This document shows, piece after piece, positions 21,392 through 32,346 of a stretch of DNA of 64,000 bases. Positions within the stretch are counted from its first letter, which is position 1. Every line of letters begins with the position of its first letter. The stretch is from NCBI GenBank assembly GCA_003550325.1, contig QKWP01000694.1:117484-181483 (forward strand). Direction: 5' to 3'. The notes under the pieces are model-generated. The model made no database searches. It saw nothing but the letters and a program-made list of their open reading frames with translations, and was not told where the DNA came from. This stretch comes from Gigaspora rosea. Lineage: Eukaryota; Glomeromycota; Glomeromycetes; Diversisporales; Gigasporaceae. The position numbers were made by a program, and so were the translations under genes.

Positions 21392-23409
21392 CATCAGCAA
21401 ATTTATAATAGCGTAATCTTACGTAAGATCTTACAAACCGTAATATAAGCAAAATATTACGTAATATATTGCGAAATATTTCGAAATATCAAATTTTCGA
21501 AATATTACGAAAGTAATTTCGAAATATTTCGAAATATATTACGTAATATTGCGAACCCTTTCAAAATATTTTAGGACTAGAAAACCAAGCTGGATCAGTA
21601 GATCTGTAACCTGAATTGCGCATTAGACTGATTTTTCGAAATAGTTCGAAATAGTTTAATGATATTCAAATTCTGTACTACAAGATCAGATTAGACTTTT
21701 GTTTTATAATTAAATCTTCTATTTTTGATTTTTTTCACTTTTTGTTTTTCAATTTTGTTTTCGTTCGTTTTTTTGTTTTTTTTTTTTTTTTTCATTTTTT
21801 TTATTTATTTATTTTTTAATTTTTTAATTTTATTTTTATTTCGACACTTTACAAGAAAAACAACCAACTTTTCGAAATCTTGCGCACACCAACTACAACT
21901 TCCAACACTTTCAAGAACATACCCCAGCAATTTCTAAACTTTCAAGAACGCTTTTTTAAAGAAATGGATACAAGTTTTTGCAAGTTTTTGCAAGTTCTTG
22001 CAAGGTTTCGCTTTATTTATTTTTCATTTCATGTTTTTGTTTTTGTTTTTTTAGTTTATTTTTTAATTATTTTATTTATTTTTATTTTGGCACTTTGCGA
22101 GAAAAACTAAAACTTTTCGAAACCTTGCGCATGCCAACTACGACTTTCGACACTTTCAAGAACATATACCAGCAATTTTTAAATTTTCAAGAACGCTTTT
22201 TTAGAGAAATGGGCGCAAGTTTTCGCAAGTTTTCACAAGTTTTTGCAAGTTCTTGCAAAGTTTCGTTTCATTTATTTTTTCGTTTCGTGTTTTTTGTTTT
22301 TGTTTTTTTGGTTTATTTTTAAAATTTTTTTATTAATTTATTTTATTTCGGCACTTTGGAGAAAACAAACCTTTTCGAAACCTTGCGCATTCCAACGACA
22401 GCTTCCGACACTTTCAAGAACACACCTCCAACAATTTTTAAATTTTCAAGAACGCTTCTTTAGAGAAATGGCTCAAGTTTTCGCAAGTTTTTGCTAATTT
22501 TTGCAAGTTTTTGCAAGTTCTTGCAAGGTTTCGCTTTATTTTTTTTTGTTTCGTGTTTTTTGGTTTTGTTTTTTTGGTTATTTTTAAATTTTTTTATTAA
22601 TTTATTTTATTTTGGCACATTGCGAGAAAAACAACAACTTTTTGAAACCTTGCGCATTCCAACGACGACTTTCGACACTTTCAAAAATGATAGAAAACAA
22701 AGAAGCGAGATAATAGATAACTGTAGAGTGAGCGAAAATAAGTATATAGGGCTAGTTTTTTGTATATAGTAATAGAATTAGATGCGACGAAATGCGGAAG
22801 TAGTTTAAAATATTTGTAATAATGTAAAAATAATATGTAATATATAATAAAGTATGTAATATTAATTAAAAATGTATATTTAATAAATATAAAATATAAT
22901 ATATAATAATAACTTATTATTATATATTATATTTTATATTTTGTTTATTTAAATAAAGTTTATTTATTTTACTTTTTTTCGAATTAATTCGAAAATATCT
23001 AATAAATCAGATAATAATTTCGTTTAAATATATTTCCTATTATTCATATTTAATTTATTTCGAATTAATTTGAAATTCACCGAAATATTTCGAATCGAAT
23101 TTGATAAATTTGAATTGATTATCTTTACTTACTTATTAGTAGCTATCTTTTAGTTTTAAATATTTTGCTGTTTGAACCATTTACGTCTATTCGAATTGTT
23201 TCGAATTAATTCGAAATATTGCGCAATATATAACGTAATATTACGCTATAATTTTCGTAATTTTGCGTAATATATTTCATAATATTACGTTATTTATTGC
23301 GCAATATTTCGCAATTATTTGCGCAATATTTCGTCTAGACCGTAATTATTGCGCAATATTTCGGGCCGTAATAACTTACGCAAGTTTACGTTATTATATT
23401 TCGCTGATG
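21392..23409. mobile_element. 2-kb non-autonomous element with long inverted repeats
   Basis: The left end CATCAGCAAATTTATAATAG then CGTAATCTTACGTAAG, and the right end in reverse complement CATCAGCGAAATATAATAAC then CGTAAACTTGCGTAAG, form an inverted repeat of about 45 bp at roughly 80% identity. Inside each end lie dense arrays of TTACGTAATATT and CGAAATATTTCG (21420-21560 and 23190-23360), typical subterminal repeats. The centre is a 250-bp satellite. No transposase is present. Superfamily unknown, as no target duplication could be fixed. Confidence 0.6.
21843..22690 (+). repeat. Tandem satellite, 246-264 bp unit, about 3.3 copies
   Basis: Units begin at about 21843, 22089, 22350 and 22614 with (G)GCACTTTGCGAGAAAAAC, continue through CTTGCGCATNCCAACNACNA, CACTTTCAAGAACA and AATTTTCAAGAACGCTT, and end in GCAAGTTTTTGCAAGTTC plus a T-rich spacer. 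Unit-to-unit identity is high and length differences are mostly in the T-rich part. The Phe-rich open frames through it come from the T runs and are not genes. Confidence 0.85.
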
Positions 23410-25074
23410 TTAATTAAAATTAGAGTTGCTCCAAAACAGGTTTAGACACTTGTTTCTTGTATTTTTGGTGTTTTCACTTTTTTTCTTTGTTTTTGTCTCG
23501 TCGGGCTGATCTGTGACAATCAAAATTTACAATTTGATTGGCTGTCAGTCACATGATGGCACCTGGCTTTAACAGATCCCTAAAACTGTTTACAACTGAC
23601 ATATATTTGGTTGATCTCTATTATTTCCATTCATCTGGAATTCTACCGAAAGTATTCTCTTTATGCATTCAGAATTCCACCAACCAGAATTCCACCGGAA
23701 GTGTTCAACCTGTATTTGATCAGATTTCTACCGGAGGTATTTGTACTTCTTTTAAGGACCTTCCGCACGAATTTTCTAAATGTGGCTGTGTGTGGCTATA
23801 CCGCCAAGCATGGTCCTATCATTCTAGTTCAGCGCATCCATCTTATGACTTCATATAGTTACTTGAACTGGTGACCTTACGACTGGCCTGCAGATCAATA
23901 CTTTTTATTTTCTTTAAAGGTAAGAATTTCTAAAATTAAATTTGGCTTTTTTTTATTTAAATATCAATTAAATTGTTTATTACCTACCCATTAGTAAGTA
24001 TATATGGATTCCAAATTAAATTAAACCCGGATACACAGTAAAGATTTTGAGTTTTTTTTTTTGCTTGCTTAATGTTTTAAGAAGTAAAAATAAGTTAATG
24101 CTAATAAAATAAATATGATTGTGAGAGAAAAACTGAAAGTATACTATTAGCTATTAGCCAGCTACTTAGCCAATATTTTGGTTAGCTGGCTTAGTCAGCT
24201 GACCAAAATTATGCAGCTTAAATTACTAGGTCAGCATCTGTTAGCCTTACAATCATGGTATATGTAATATAGGTTGCCAAGAGATGTTTTTAATAGGCCA
24301 GTTAAAGAAAAGTAATTTCATCCATTTAGCACTTTTCCATATGTTCTGAGCTCTTTTTTCCTTTTGGGTTTTCTCAATTATTGATTAAATATCTTCAAGA
24401 TAATAGTAAGCTTTGAGCAGATTGTTTTGGTCTTGTTAATTCATTTGAGAATTTTCTGCAATTTCTCTTAATATGTAATTCCAGTATACAGAAGAATAGA
24501 TAAGTTAAAGGTCTACAGGGTTGGTACATTTTTCAAATAATGGAATTTCTATAGTGGTAATGATTTCTTTATGGCTAGTAATTGGCAATATTCATTAACT
24601 TGTACAGTTTTTAATTCAAAGTTTGGATATACTTTTTCTGAGTTATTTACTTCTAGCTGATTAATTTTTAATTGTTTTAAGCGTCCAGAAAATTATTTGA
24701 GTCTGGCTCAAGAAAAGAAGTAACTAAATTAGTAAGATCAATAGTTTGAGCAATGTCATTATTATTACATAACTACATGCATTGTAGTGTAATCCATAAA
24801 ATATTATTTTGGGCAGCATTAGTGTTGTCTTGTTTTCAGATTTGAAGTTTGGGTTGCTATACAAGTTAAATTGTGTGTTTTATTCTTTTGTAGATCAAAT
24901 TTCTTTTAGAAATTTTTAGGAGAATCAATAACAACTACTGGTTTTTATGTTTGTGGCTCATAATATTTAGCAGGACGATCACTATTATAGTATTTTTGTT
25001 AACCAACTAATCGACTAGTTGACTAATTAACTAATCGACTAGTCAACTAATCAACTAATCAACTAGTCTAGAGA
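22770..25074. other. Gene-free AT-rich stretch
   Basis: Apart from the right arm of the element ending at 23409, I see no gene. ATTCYACCGGAA repeats (23640-23740) and a palindrome GGTTAGCTG-GCTTAGT-CAGCTGACC (about 24180-24205) are present; the latter resembles the subterminal palindrome of the hAT at 53321. At 25000-25070 there is an array of AACTAATCGACTAG units. The 106-residue open frame at 23538 has no recognisable feature. Confidence 0.6.
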
Positions 25075-25119
25075 TAGTACTGGTAGTTGAATCTGGATAT
25101 ATATTTATATCCGGATTAA

Positions 25120-25405
25120 GGGGTCGTCTAAAGCGGAATCAAATCACGTGATAAACTGCCAATCAAATTATAGAATTTTGACAATCGCTGGAGAAGCAAA
25201 ACAAGAAATAAAAACAAAAACCTGAATATACAAAAAACGGCAGTCTAAACCTACCTCAGATAGGTTAATCAAAAATGTCGGGAAGGTAATTTTGCCTATA
25301 TATAACTACCTAAAACCTAACCTAACCCTAACATAGGATGACCCTAACCCTAAAGTTAATCGAGAAAATTATTAAATATGAGTTGACTCCGCTTTAGATG
25401 TCCCC
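25120..25405. mobile_element. Mutator-like MITE with telomere-like core, 286 bp
   Basis: TIR GGGGTCGTCTAAAGCGGAAT on the left and, inverted, GGGGACATCTAAAGCGGAGT on the right. The 9-bp flanks CCGGATTAA (25111-25119) and CTGGATTAA (25406-25414) differ at one base. The centre has CCTAACCTAACCCTAAC and ACCCTAACCCTAA (25315-25355). It shares AATCGCTGGAGAAG and CACGTGAT with the MITE at 1242-6958. No coding capacity. Confidence 0.75.
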
Positions 25406-25587
25406 CTGGATTAATCCGGATTTTAAATAAATCCGGATTCAATTTTTTGAATAACTGTATCCGGATATAATATAAATCCGGATATAATAAATAAATCCGA
25501 ATAGAAAATATATCCGGATAGAAAATATATCCGGATAGAAAATATATCCGGATATATATTTATATCCAGATTTGTATACAATATTGG

Positions 25588-25685
25588 GCAAAAATTGTCG
25601 AATAACAGTAATTTGACGAATGATCACATGCCGCTATGCGGCATATGTAGCCAATTATTTGCCAAATTACAGTATTCGACAATTG
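25588..25685. repeat. Fold-back palindrome
   Basis: AATTGTCGAATAACAGTAAT...TTTG pairs with CAAATTACAGTATTCGACAATT, with an inner ATGCCGCTATGCGGCAT palindrome. The whole can fold into one hairpin of about 100 nt. Probably a minimal MITE. Confidence 0.6.
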
Positions 25686-26125
25686 GTGTTATCTGGCAAT
25701 TTATAATCATAATTGGTAGGGATTCGGCTGCTGAGTCTTAATTTAAATAAACATATTTACATCGTAATGCATGAAAAAAATAACAAGAAGAAATCATTTC
25801 ATGATCATATGAGTTAGCCGGATAAATATTTATATCCGGATTTATATTTATATCCGGATAGAAAAATAAATTCGGATATAAATATATATCCAGATATAAA
25901 TAAATATCCGGATATAAATTTATATCCGGATAAATTTATGTCCGGATATATATTTATATCCGGATACATTCGGATATATTTATATCCAGATTTAAAATAG
26001 ATTAATCTGGATATATTTTTTGATTTTATTTATATCTGGATAGTAAAAATATATCCGAATTGCTTATGAAACTACCTTTGGGCATCGAAAAAGATCGACA
26101 GTAACTCTCTCCAGACCACGTTGAT

Positions 26126-26850
26126 TTGGAGGTGAGTAAAAACAAAAGGACTAAAATTTATAGAAAACACAGACGCGAAAGGACTTCAGATAACAAAGAG
26201 CCGAGGGCCTGTGCCCTCTCAGTTAAAAGAAAAAACGCCGAAGGTGAAAGTGAAACAATGGAGACAGGAAAAATGAACAAAAAACACAAAACAAAAGTTG
26301 ATAGTTCGAAACAAAAACAAACAAAAAATGACACGTACAAGGAAAACTTAAACATGTTAGAAGCTACGGAGCTAGTCGACAAAGAACTAACCTGGGATGA
26401 AAAAGTAGAACAAGAGCTAGAGGCTTTAAAAGATGTTATGAATAAAATTTCAGTCCCTCAAGAAACAGGTGTCAACCAGCAACCCGTGCATTAAAGCATA
26501 GAAATCACTACTACAAAGGCCCCAGAACCTGCAGGTGAAGTTATGAGTGAGAAAACTCAGGAGAATTCAAATATCATGGAACCTACAGAGAATGCTTGGG
26601 CCATGGACAATGACATAACGATGAAAACAGACCACAACAACACAGAAAAATCAATAGTTAACAATAAGCCCGAAAGCGTGGCATCAAAAGATAGGCAATG
26701 ATCATCTTTCTTCCTCCGGTTAAGAAGAGGACGCCCAACATTCTCGGCCTTTTCCCACGCGATGCAATTAAAACCAAAAACGAATTTGCTTTCATAATCG
26801 ATATCAGTAATAACCATGCACCATTTAATGAAATAATGGCATCTTTATTT
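26126..26850 (+). pseudogene. LINE F ORF1, N-terminal part
   Basis: Basic N-terminus (SKNKRTKIYRKHRRERTSDN), then MNKKHKTKVDSSKQKQ and LTWDEKVEQELEALKDVMNK, the conserved WDEKVE..LKD motif of the family. An in-frame TAA lies at 26492-26494 and frame is lost again near 26700, before LRRGRPTFSAF and the NHAPFNEIMASLF block. The reading is then interrupted by LINE E exactly within the codons for ASLF and continues at 32347. Confidence 0.8.
26203..26218 (+). other. LINE F leader hairpin
   Basis: GAGGGC-CTGT-GCCCTC, a perfect 6-bp stem about 110-115 nt from the 5' end. The outer pairs differ from those of LINEs A and D while pairing is kept. Confidence 0.7.
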
Positions 26851-26959
26851 TTATTTTTATTTTTTTTAACCCGTCAGCTCACAAGGCTGTTGGGGTGCGT
26901 TTGGCGCTCTTTATTTTAATTCAATGTTTATACATATCGATTACAGTGTACTAGCTATT

Positions 26960-29900
26960 CTAACTATCCATTCTAATGCAAGCGAATTTCAATCTTCGCT
27001 TGTTTGGGCCATTTATTAGTCCTGTCTTCAGGACCTTAAATTCATATGTCAGCCTGTAACTCATGCGCCGAATCGCTGCATCCCAGGACAAGGCTTCCTT
27101 TTCCCACTTATACGCTGCGAACATATACCAGAGTTCGTAGATGACCGTCATGTTCTTGCTGGAGTTTTGAATGTTGTCTGCAGAAAGACGTCTTCTATCG
27201 TTTTTGGTGGTGTATCCCCTTCTTCCAAATCCAAACTATCATATGCTTTCTCCCAGAAGATCTTACTGACCCTACATGTGATTCCAAAATGTTCTCTGCT
27301 CTGTGTACTGCCCTCGCACTATGGACAGTTTCCATTTTCATTTTCTCCCATGTGTTTGGTGCGGTAACCTAGTGGGAGAGCCTCGTGGTGTAGCCTCCAC
27401 ATAATGTCCTTTTTTATGTTTGCAATTCCGTTCAGACTCAACCAGTTCGGAACGTGGTTTTTCGTTTCTTTTGTGCTATCGGTACCTGGTTTCTTGTTGC
27501 TTCTAAGCAGTTCAATAACACGCTTGGTTGAAATCTGCTTGCCTATCCATTGGTCTATCATAATTTTAGGTTCTTCCCACGGCCAGTTGGATCTAGCTAG
27601 GATTTTTCCTTTGACTCTTCCCCAAGCTCTTATATATGGCTTCCATTCATTCGGCCAAGTTTTTAGTTTGACTGGGTTTGCATTCAGGGCCTGTAGAGAT
27701 GAGATATCCCTCTTCTTCCTTAGCTCCTTTGCAATTGTATCTCTTAGTGCTACTGCCCATGTGCAGTTCTTCATAACTAGGCTCTTCCAGACCATGATGA
27801 GTCTGGCATCAAGAAGGTCCCTTAGAATTGGGGCCCTCAGTCCTAGATTCTCGAGTAACTTTTGGAATGTAGAGTACTTAGGCAACATCCTTGATTTCTG
27901 CTTAATCCAGAATGAGAGTTGGTTGTTGACTTCTGCCAGTTGCTTCCTGTTTGGGGGCATATATATGCCGACTACCAGATCCGTGACAATATCAGGGAGT
28001 TGATTACTAATATTTTCCCCCTGAAGGAGAGATTCCTTTTACCATACTTTTCCAATAACCTCTTAATCTCTTCAATTTTTTTGGCCCAGAATCCTTTCAC
28101 CGGAGAGCCATATATACGCCGACTACCAGATCCGTGACAATATCAGGGAGTTGATTACTAATATTTTCCCCCTGAAGAAGAGATTCCTTTTACCATACTT
28201 TTCTAATAACCTCTTAATCTCTTCAATTTTTTTGGCCCAGAATCCTTTCACCGGAGAGCCATCTCTTTTTAGTTTGTGGCCTAAGATTTCCAGGGAGTCG
28301 TCTTCCCCACACTTGGCAAGCTCTTCCTCCCTTTCTAGCTCCACTCTCTCCGCTGTTGGTGTCAACGGTATCAGCTTAGTCTTCCTTTTATTTACCTTCG
28401 CATTTGAAGCGGCTTCATAAGTATGTAGGAGATCTTTTAATCTCGTCCAATCTGAGCTCGAGCCCAGCCCGACAGTGAGATCGTCAGTGTAAGCCGCCAG
28501 TTTGAAGTATGAGTTTCCTAGTGGCAAACCCCTGGTTTGGTCTCTGATCTGAATTAGCAGTGGTTCAAAAGCGATTATATAAAGTAACGGCGATAGAGGG
28601 TCGCCCTGGCGTACCCCCCTGCTGACTCTAAATGACTTTGAGATCTCATTGCTTCTTACGATATGAGCCTCTTGGTTCGCAAAGAGGTTATTTACTACCT
28701 TTATGAATGTGCTACTAAAGTTTATTTTCTTTAGGACCTTACTTAGATATGTATAATTGACCCTATCAAAAGCTTTCGCTTGATCAATTAGCACTAGCCA
28801 ATGATCATCTGAAGTTTTCCTACTGGCCCTCATGGTGGTGATAATATCCAGCACCGAGTCTGTAATTAGTCTACCGGCTATAAAGCAATTTTGATGGTTG
28901 GCAATGATTTCATTACATATCGTATTTAATCTTCCTGCCAAAATTTTCATAAAAATTTTTGCGTTGCTGTTGACCAGAGAAATTGGTCGCCAGTTACCAA
29001 CATCCTCCAGGTTTTCCTCTTTTTTAGGTATCAGGATTAAAATGTTTTTGTGCCATGACGAAGGCATCCTGCCTTTTTTGATTACATTGTTAAACACCAC
29101 CTCCAGTATTGGTGCCAGATTTTCCGCCAGTGTTTTATAAAATTCATAGGTTAGACCATCCGTTCCTGGTGATTTATTTCCCGGCAGTTCTTGTATTGTC
29201 TGAAGTATTTCTTCTTTTTCTATTGGACGTATCAAGGTGCGGTTCCATTCTTCACCGACCTGTGGGAGGTTGTTTGTAATTTTGTTCACTGCCGCCATGT
29301 CGATCTCTTCGGTTTCATAGAGCTTTTCATAGAAATCCCTGATGTGGCGCAGGGTATCCCTTTCATGCCAACCGTTTTCCGGAGGTTTAATTTTATCCTG
29401 ACAGCTTATTGATTTCCTGGCTTTGTATAGGGCATAGAAGTATTTGGTGGAGCGTTTCCCTTCTTCTATCCATTTCGCTTTCGATCTTCTGCACCAATTT
29501 TCTGACATTTTTTCCAGTTCTTCCTTTAACTGGATTCTGAAAGATTCTAGTTTATGACTGGCTATTTCGTCTGAGGGGTTTTTAGCCACTCTTATTGCAC
29601 AATTCGTGATCTTCTTATGCAATGTCTCAATCTTTTTCTCTGGTGGTTTCGGTCTTCTGAAAGCTCTGATAATTGACTGGATATTTAACTTACAAAGGTC
29701 CCAGTCCTGTGTGGAACTCTCCTCCTCTAGTTCCTTTATTACCTCCTCCAGGATCCTTTCATTTTTGAGACTTTCTTTATCAAGCTTCCATAGCGGGCTA
29801 TGCCTGCCTTTACTTGAGGACATGAAAGAACATTCTAGAAGCATAAGATCTGAGTTGCCAAAGCGTAAAGCAACCTCATTGACTAGGTGCCCATATCCTT

Positions 29901-30501
29901 CCTCCACAAAAATATAATCTATACAGGTGGCCATTGTATGTCCTTCTTGAGTATTTTGGAAATATGTTAAAAAAGGTTTCTCCTCAGAGCAATCTGCCAC
30001 ATTGATAAAGTCACGTGTTAGTTCTGCCAGCAGCTTTCTTGAAGGATCGTGTTGCGGAGAGGCTTGACTGATCCGGTTGTTTAGTGGGTCTAGGTTAATG
30101 TTCAGATCTCCTGCCATAATATTTATTGTTCCTTGTTTTATCTCCGGGGTCCAAGATTTGAGAAACTCTACTCTGTCTGGGGAGTTTGGCGGCGCATAGA
30201 TATTGGTGATATGATATTCTTGTCCTTTAAAGGTAAATTCTGTTTCGATAATTCTCCCCTCGTGGGTTATTTTAATGTTTGAGAATTCTATATCCTTGTT
30301 GCCTGCCAGGATTGCTGCCTTATTAGACCAAATTGACTCGTGTATCCACTGTTTTTTTAAGAAGATCTCCATGTTCTTATTATTTAAGTTGGTTTCTTGC
30401 AGACAAATAATGTCCAGTTTATCAAGGTAAACGTATTTCCTCTGTCATTTATCCCTTTCACGTTCAAGGTTGCTAATTTGAGCTTGATAATTTGAGGCAT
30501 G
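26960..30501 (-). pseudogene. LINE E ORF2
   Basis: Starts at 30501 with MPQIIKLKLATLNVKGINDR and loses frame near 30430. It is then open for 749 codons (30372-28123): QETN region, ITNIYAPP, IMAGDLNINLDP (GDLN instead of GDFN), GNSDLMLLE (SDL where LINE A has the catalytic SDH), WRPISLVNSNAKIFMKILAG, DQAKAFDRVNYTY, GVRQGDPLSPLLY and AYTDDLTVG (YTDD instead of YADD). A 151-bp tandem duplication (27959-28260) shifts the frame again. The thumb and finger region continues at 27319-27960, and the tail ends at 26960. It is dead because of the frame breaks and because the endonuclease SDH is lost. Confidence 0.9.
27959..28260 (-). repeat. 151-bp tandem duplication inside LINE E ORF2
   Basis: Two adjacent copies with period 151 (27959-28109 and 28110-28260), about 97% identical, both running from ATATATNCGCCGACTACCAG to CCGGAGAGCC. 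Since 151 is not a multiple of three, it destroys the ORF2 frame. It spans the RNLFFRGKILVINSLILSRI motif downstream of the RT core. Confidence 0.9.
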
Positions 30502-30559
30502 CATATTAACGTAAAAGGTTTGTGTTCCCAAACTAGTGTTGGGATTGGTTCACTGTCCC

Positions 30560-32188
30560 CTTATGGATATAAGGGGCAGATCACCTGCTGTCTTTTTTCT
30601 TACTAATTCCTCCATTTTTGGTAACAGATTCCTTATACGTAACTATTGTGAACCCATCCTCCTTCAGGTCTAGAGCATTTTCTTTTTCGGCATCTACCAT
30701 AGGGAGGTCCGCCTTAATTGGTTCTGTGTTCTCATTCGGGTCCTTGAAGTTCCAGGGTTGTCGTACATTTCTAACAACTCATCACGAGTGGCTTCCTTTT
30801 CATCCCGATTTGTTGCTATAGCTGCCTCTTTGTTTACGAGGGATTGTGTTTCAGTTTGAGACTTTCCTTCAGTTACCTTTTCTGTAGCTATCGCGCCTGA
30901 TTCTAGTTGAATGACTTGTTCATGTACTTCTGTTTGTATGTTATCTGATGTAGAAGAAGTGGAGGTCTCCTCCCCTTGCATGTTATCAGATTCTTCAACT
31001 GCTGCAATGATATTTTTCTGGTTGTAAAGCCTGCTTCTTGCTGCAACGGATGCCTGGAACTGTTGGCAATCTTTCCTAATGTGTCCCTCCTTCTCACAGA
31101 AGTAACAGACTTTGGATGCTGATTTCCATTTTGTCGTAACCTTATTGTCCCAGACATGAGTAAACCTGGGTATTCTAGCCTCAAGGTCGTAGTCTTCCGT
31201 AGTTTCAAAAACAACGATCTATTGGTCGGTGGTCTAGGGTGTTCCATCGATTAGCAACAGCTTAATCGACGTGACTTTCCCGACCCTGTCAAAAGCTTCC
31301 AGTAGAGCTTCCGAGACCTTTTCCTTCTTGCCAAGTGGGACGTTTCTGCATCTAACTGACAGGAAGGTCTTTCTCGTGTCCATTGGAATGTACCCAAAGT
31401 ATGTTCTATTCAATATCTCAATGCCTTTCGATGCGTACTGTTTCAGGGTATCCTTATCATTGAAAGTAATTTCTAGGTGTGTTCTGCGTCCTCTCGTGAA
31501 GTGTTGCTTTGCTGCACAAATATCGAAACCTGCTGTTTTGAATAACGATTCCTTAATTTCATTGAATGAGCAGAGTAGATTGCTTATTTCAACTATTAAT
31601 GCATTTTCATTCATAGACTTGATAGTCCTTTGGGGCGAGAAAACGGAAAAGTTGATTTGCCTCTTTTTAATTTCGAGAACAGAGAGGTCCATTGCTTATC
31701 CTGCGTAGGACCTTTTTCTTTGGGATTTCCATCTTTACGAACTTCCTCACGTGGAGGTTCCAACGAGGTTCCTGCGTTACATTCTGTGCCCGTGGTTTCT
31801 TCCAAGTCAAAAATTCTACGTCTTCGTTGAAAAATTCCTCTCTTAATTTTTCATTTGCTGCTTCCGTGTTTGATGACCTAATTTTATTTACTGCAGTATC
31901 GATGTCCTTTGTTGCTTGCTCTTCTGAGAGAGGGGGTATAACATTTGTAATATCTTTCAGACTATTTGTATCTTCTATCATCATGTCGTCCCAGCTTTCT
32001 TTCTGTGTTTCAATCTCACTACGTGCATCAGTGGACGTATTTTTCGATGACGAGTTGACGTGTACTGTTTGTTTTGCTGTGTATTCGTTTGGGTTGTTGT
32101 TTTCTTTGTTTGTCCCATTTGACGTGTTCAGTTGGTTTGTTTTTCTTCTTTTACCCATTTTTTCCACTTTGTCCATACTATAAGTCAC
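30560..32188 (-). pseudogene. LINE E ORF1
   Basis: N-terminus MTYSMDKVEKMGKRRKTNQL at 32188, WDDMMIEDTNSLKDITN, then a frame change near 31690. SLFSKLKRGKSTF, the block CRNVPLGKKEKVSEALLEAF and LLIDGTP lie in 31234-31692. The zinc knuckle region VTSVRRRDTLGK (31090-31120) is out of frame with CYFCEKEGHIRKDC. The acidic tail is at 30694-30981. At least four frame breaks. Confidence 0.85.
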
Positions 32189-32214
32189 CTCTAGTCTACG
32201 TTTCTTGTTCCTAC

Positions 32215-32227
32215 GGGGACAAGCCCC
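32215..32227 (-). other. LINE E leader hairpin
   Basis: On the element strand GGGG-CTTGT-CCCC, about 120 nt from the 5' end of LINE E. It is a loop variant of the LINE D/G hairpin. Confidence 0.65.
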
Positions 32228-32346
32228 TTTTCCAATATGATTTGTAAACTTTACTGTTAATATGTGTGCTTGTATCTTTGAAAAATAAAATACCTGTCTC
32301 CTGCTTTATGTGGTCAGGAGAGAGTGTATGTAGATCCCTGATTATC

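Larger units (their letters stand above)
25075..26060. repeat. ATCCGGATAT arrays
   Basis: Three clusters (25075-25118, 25406-25572, 25815-26060) of the palindromic word ATCCGGATAT and variants, often as TATATCCGGATATAAATTTA. They look like subterminal binding-site arrays of one or more large non-autonomous DNA elements. A Mutator-like MITE (25120-25405) and a fold-back (25588-25685) interrupt them. LINE F is inserted at the right border. Confidence 0.65.
26851..32346 (-). mobile_element. LINE E, full length, inserted in LINE F ORF1
   Basis: 5.5-kb minus-strand LINE bounded by the perfect 14-bp duplication TGGCATCTTTATTT (26837-26850 and 32347-32360). Element orientation: GATCTACATACACTCTCTCC 5' end (just inside 32346), leader hairpin, ORF1, ORF2, AATAAA, GAGCGCCAAACGCACC and a CCC..CAGC/GCTG..GGG stem (26871-26895), then a T-rich (A-tail) stretch. 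Both ORFs are broken. Confidence 0.93.

Noticed and set aside
21725-22769. Series of Phe-rich open frames that look like membrane proteins
   Set aside because: They arise from T runs in a tandem satellite and change frame with each unit.
23538-23874. Overlapping 106- and 87-codon open frames
   Set aside because: No recognisable domain, no conserved partner, and ATTCYACCGGAA repeats run through both.
23850-23900. tRNA-like word on the minus strand (AAGGTCACCAGTTCAAGT) suggesting a SINE B box
   Set aside because: No A box upstream and no clover-leaf; not enough to call a SINE or tRNA.
25430-26060. Regularly spaced repeats resembling a CRISPR array
   Set aside because: Words are short palindromes with irregular AT spacers in a eukaryotic transposon setting, and there are no cas genes.
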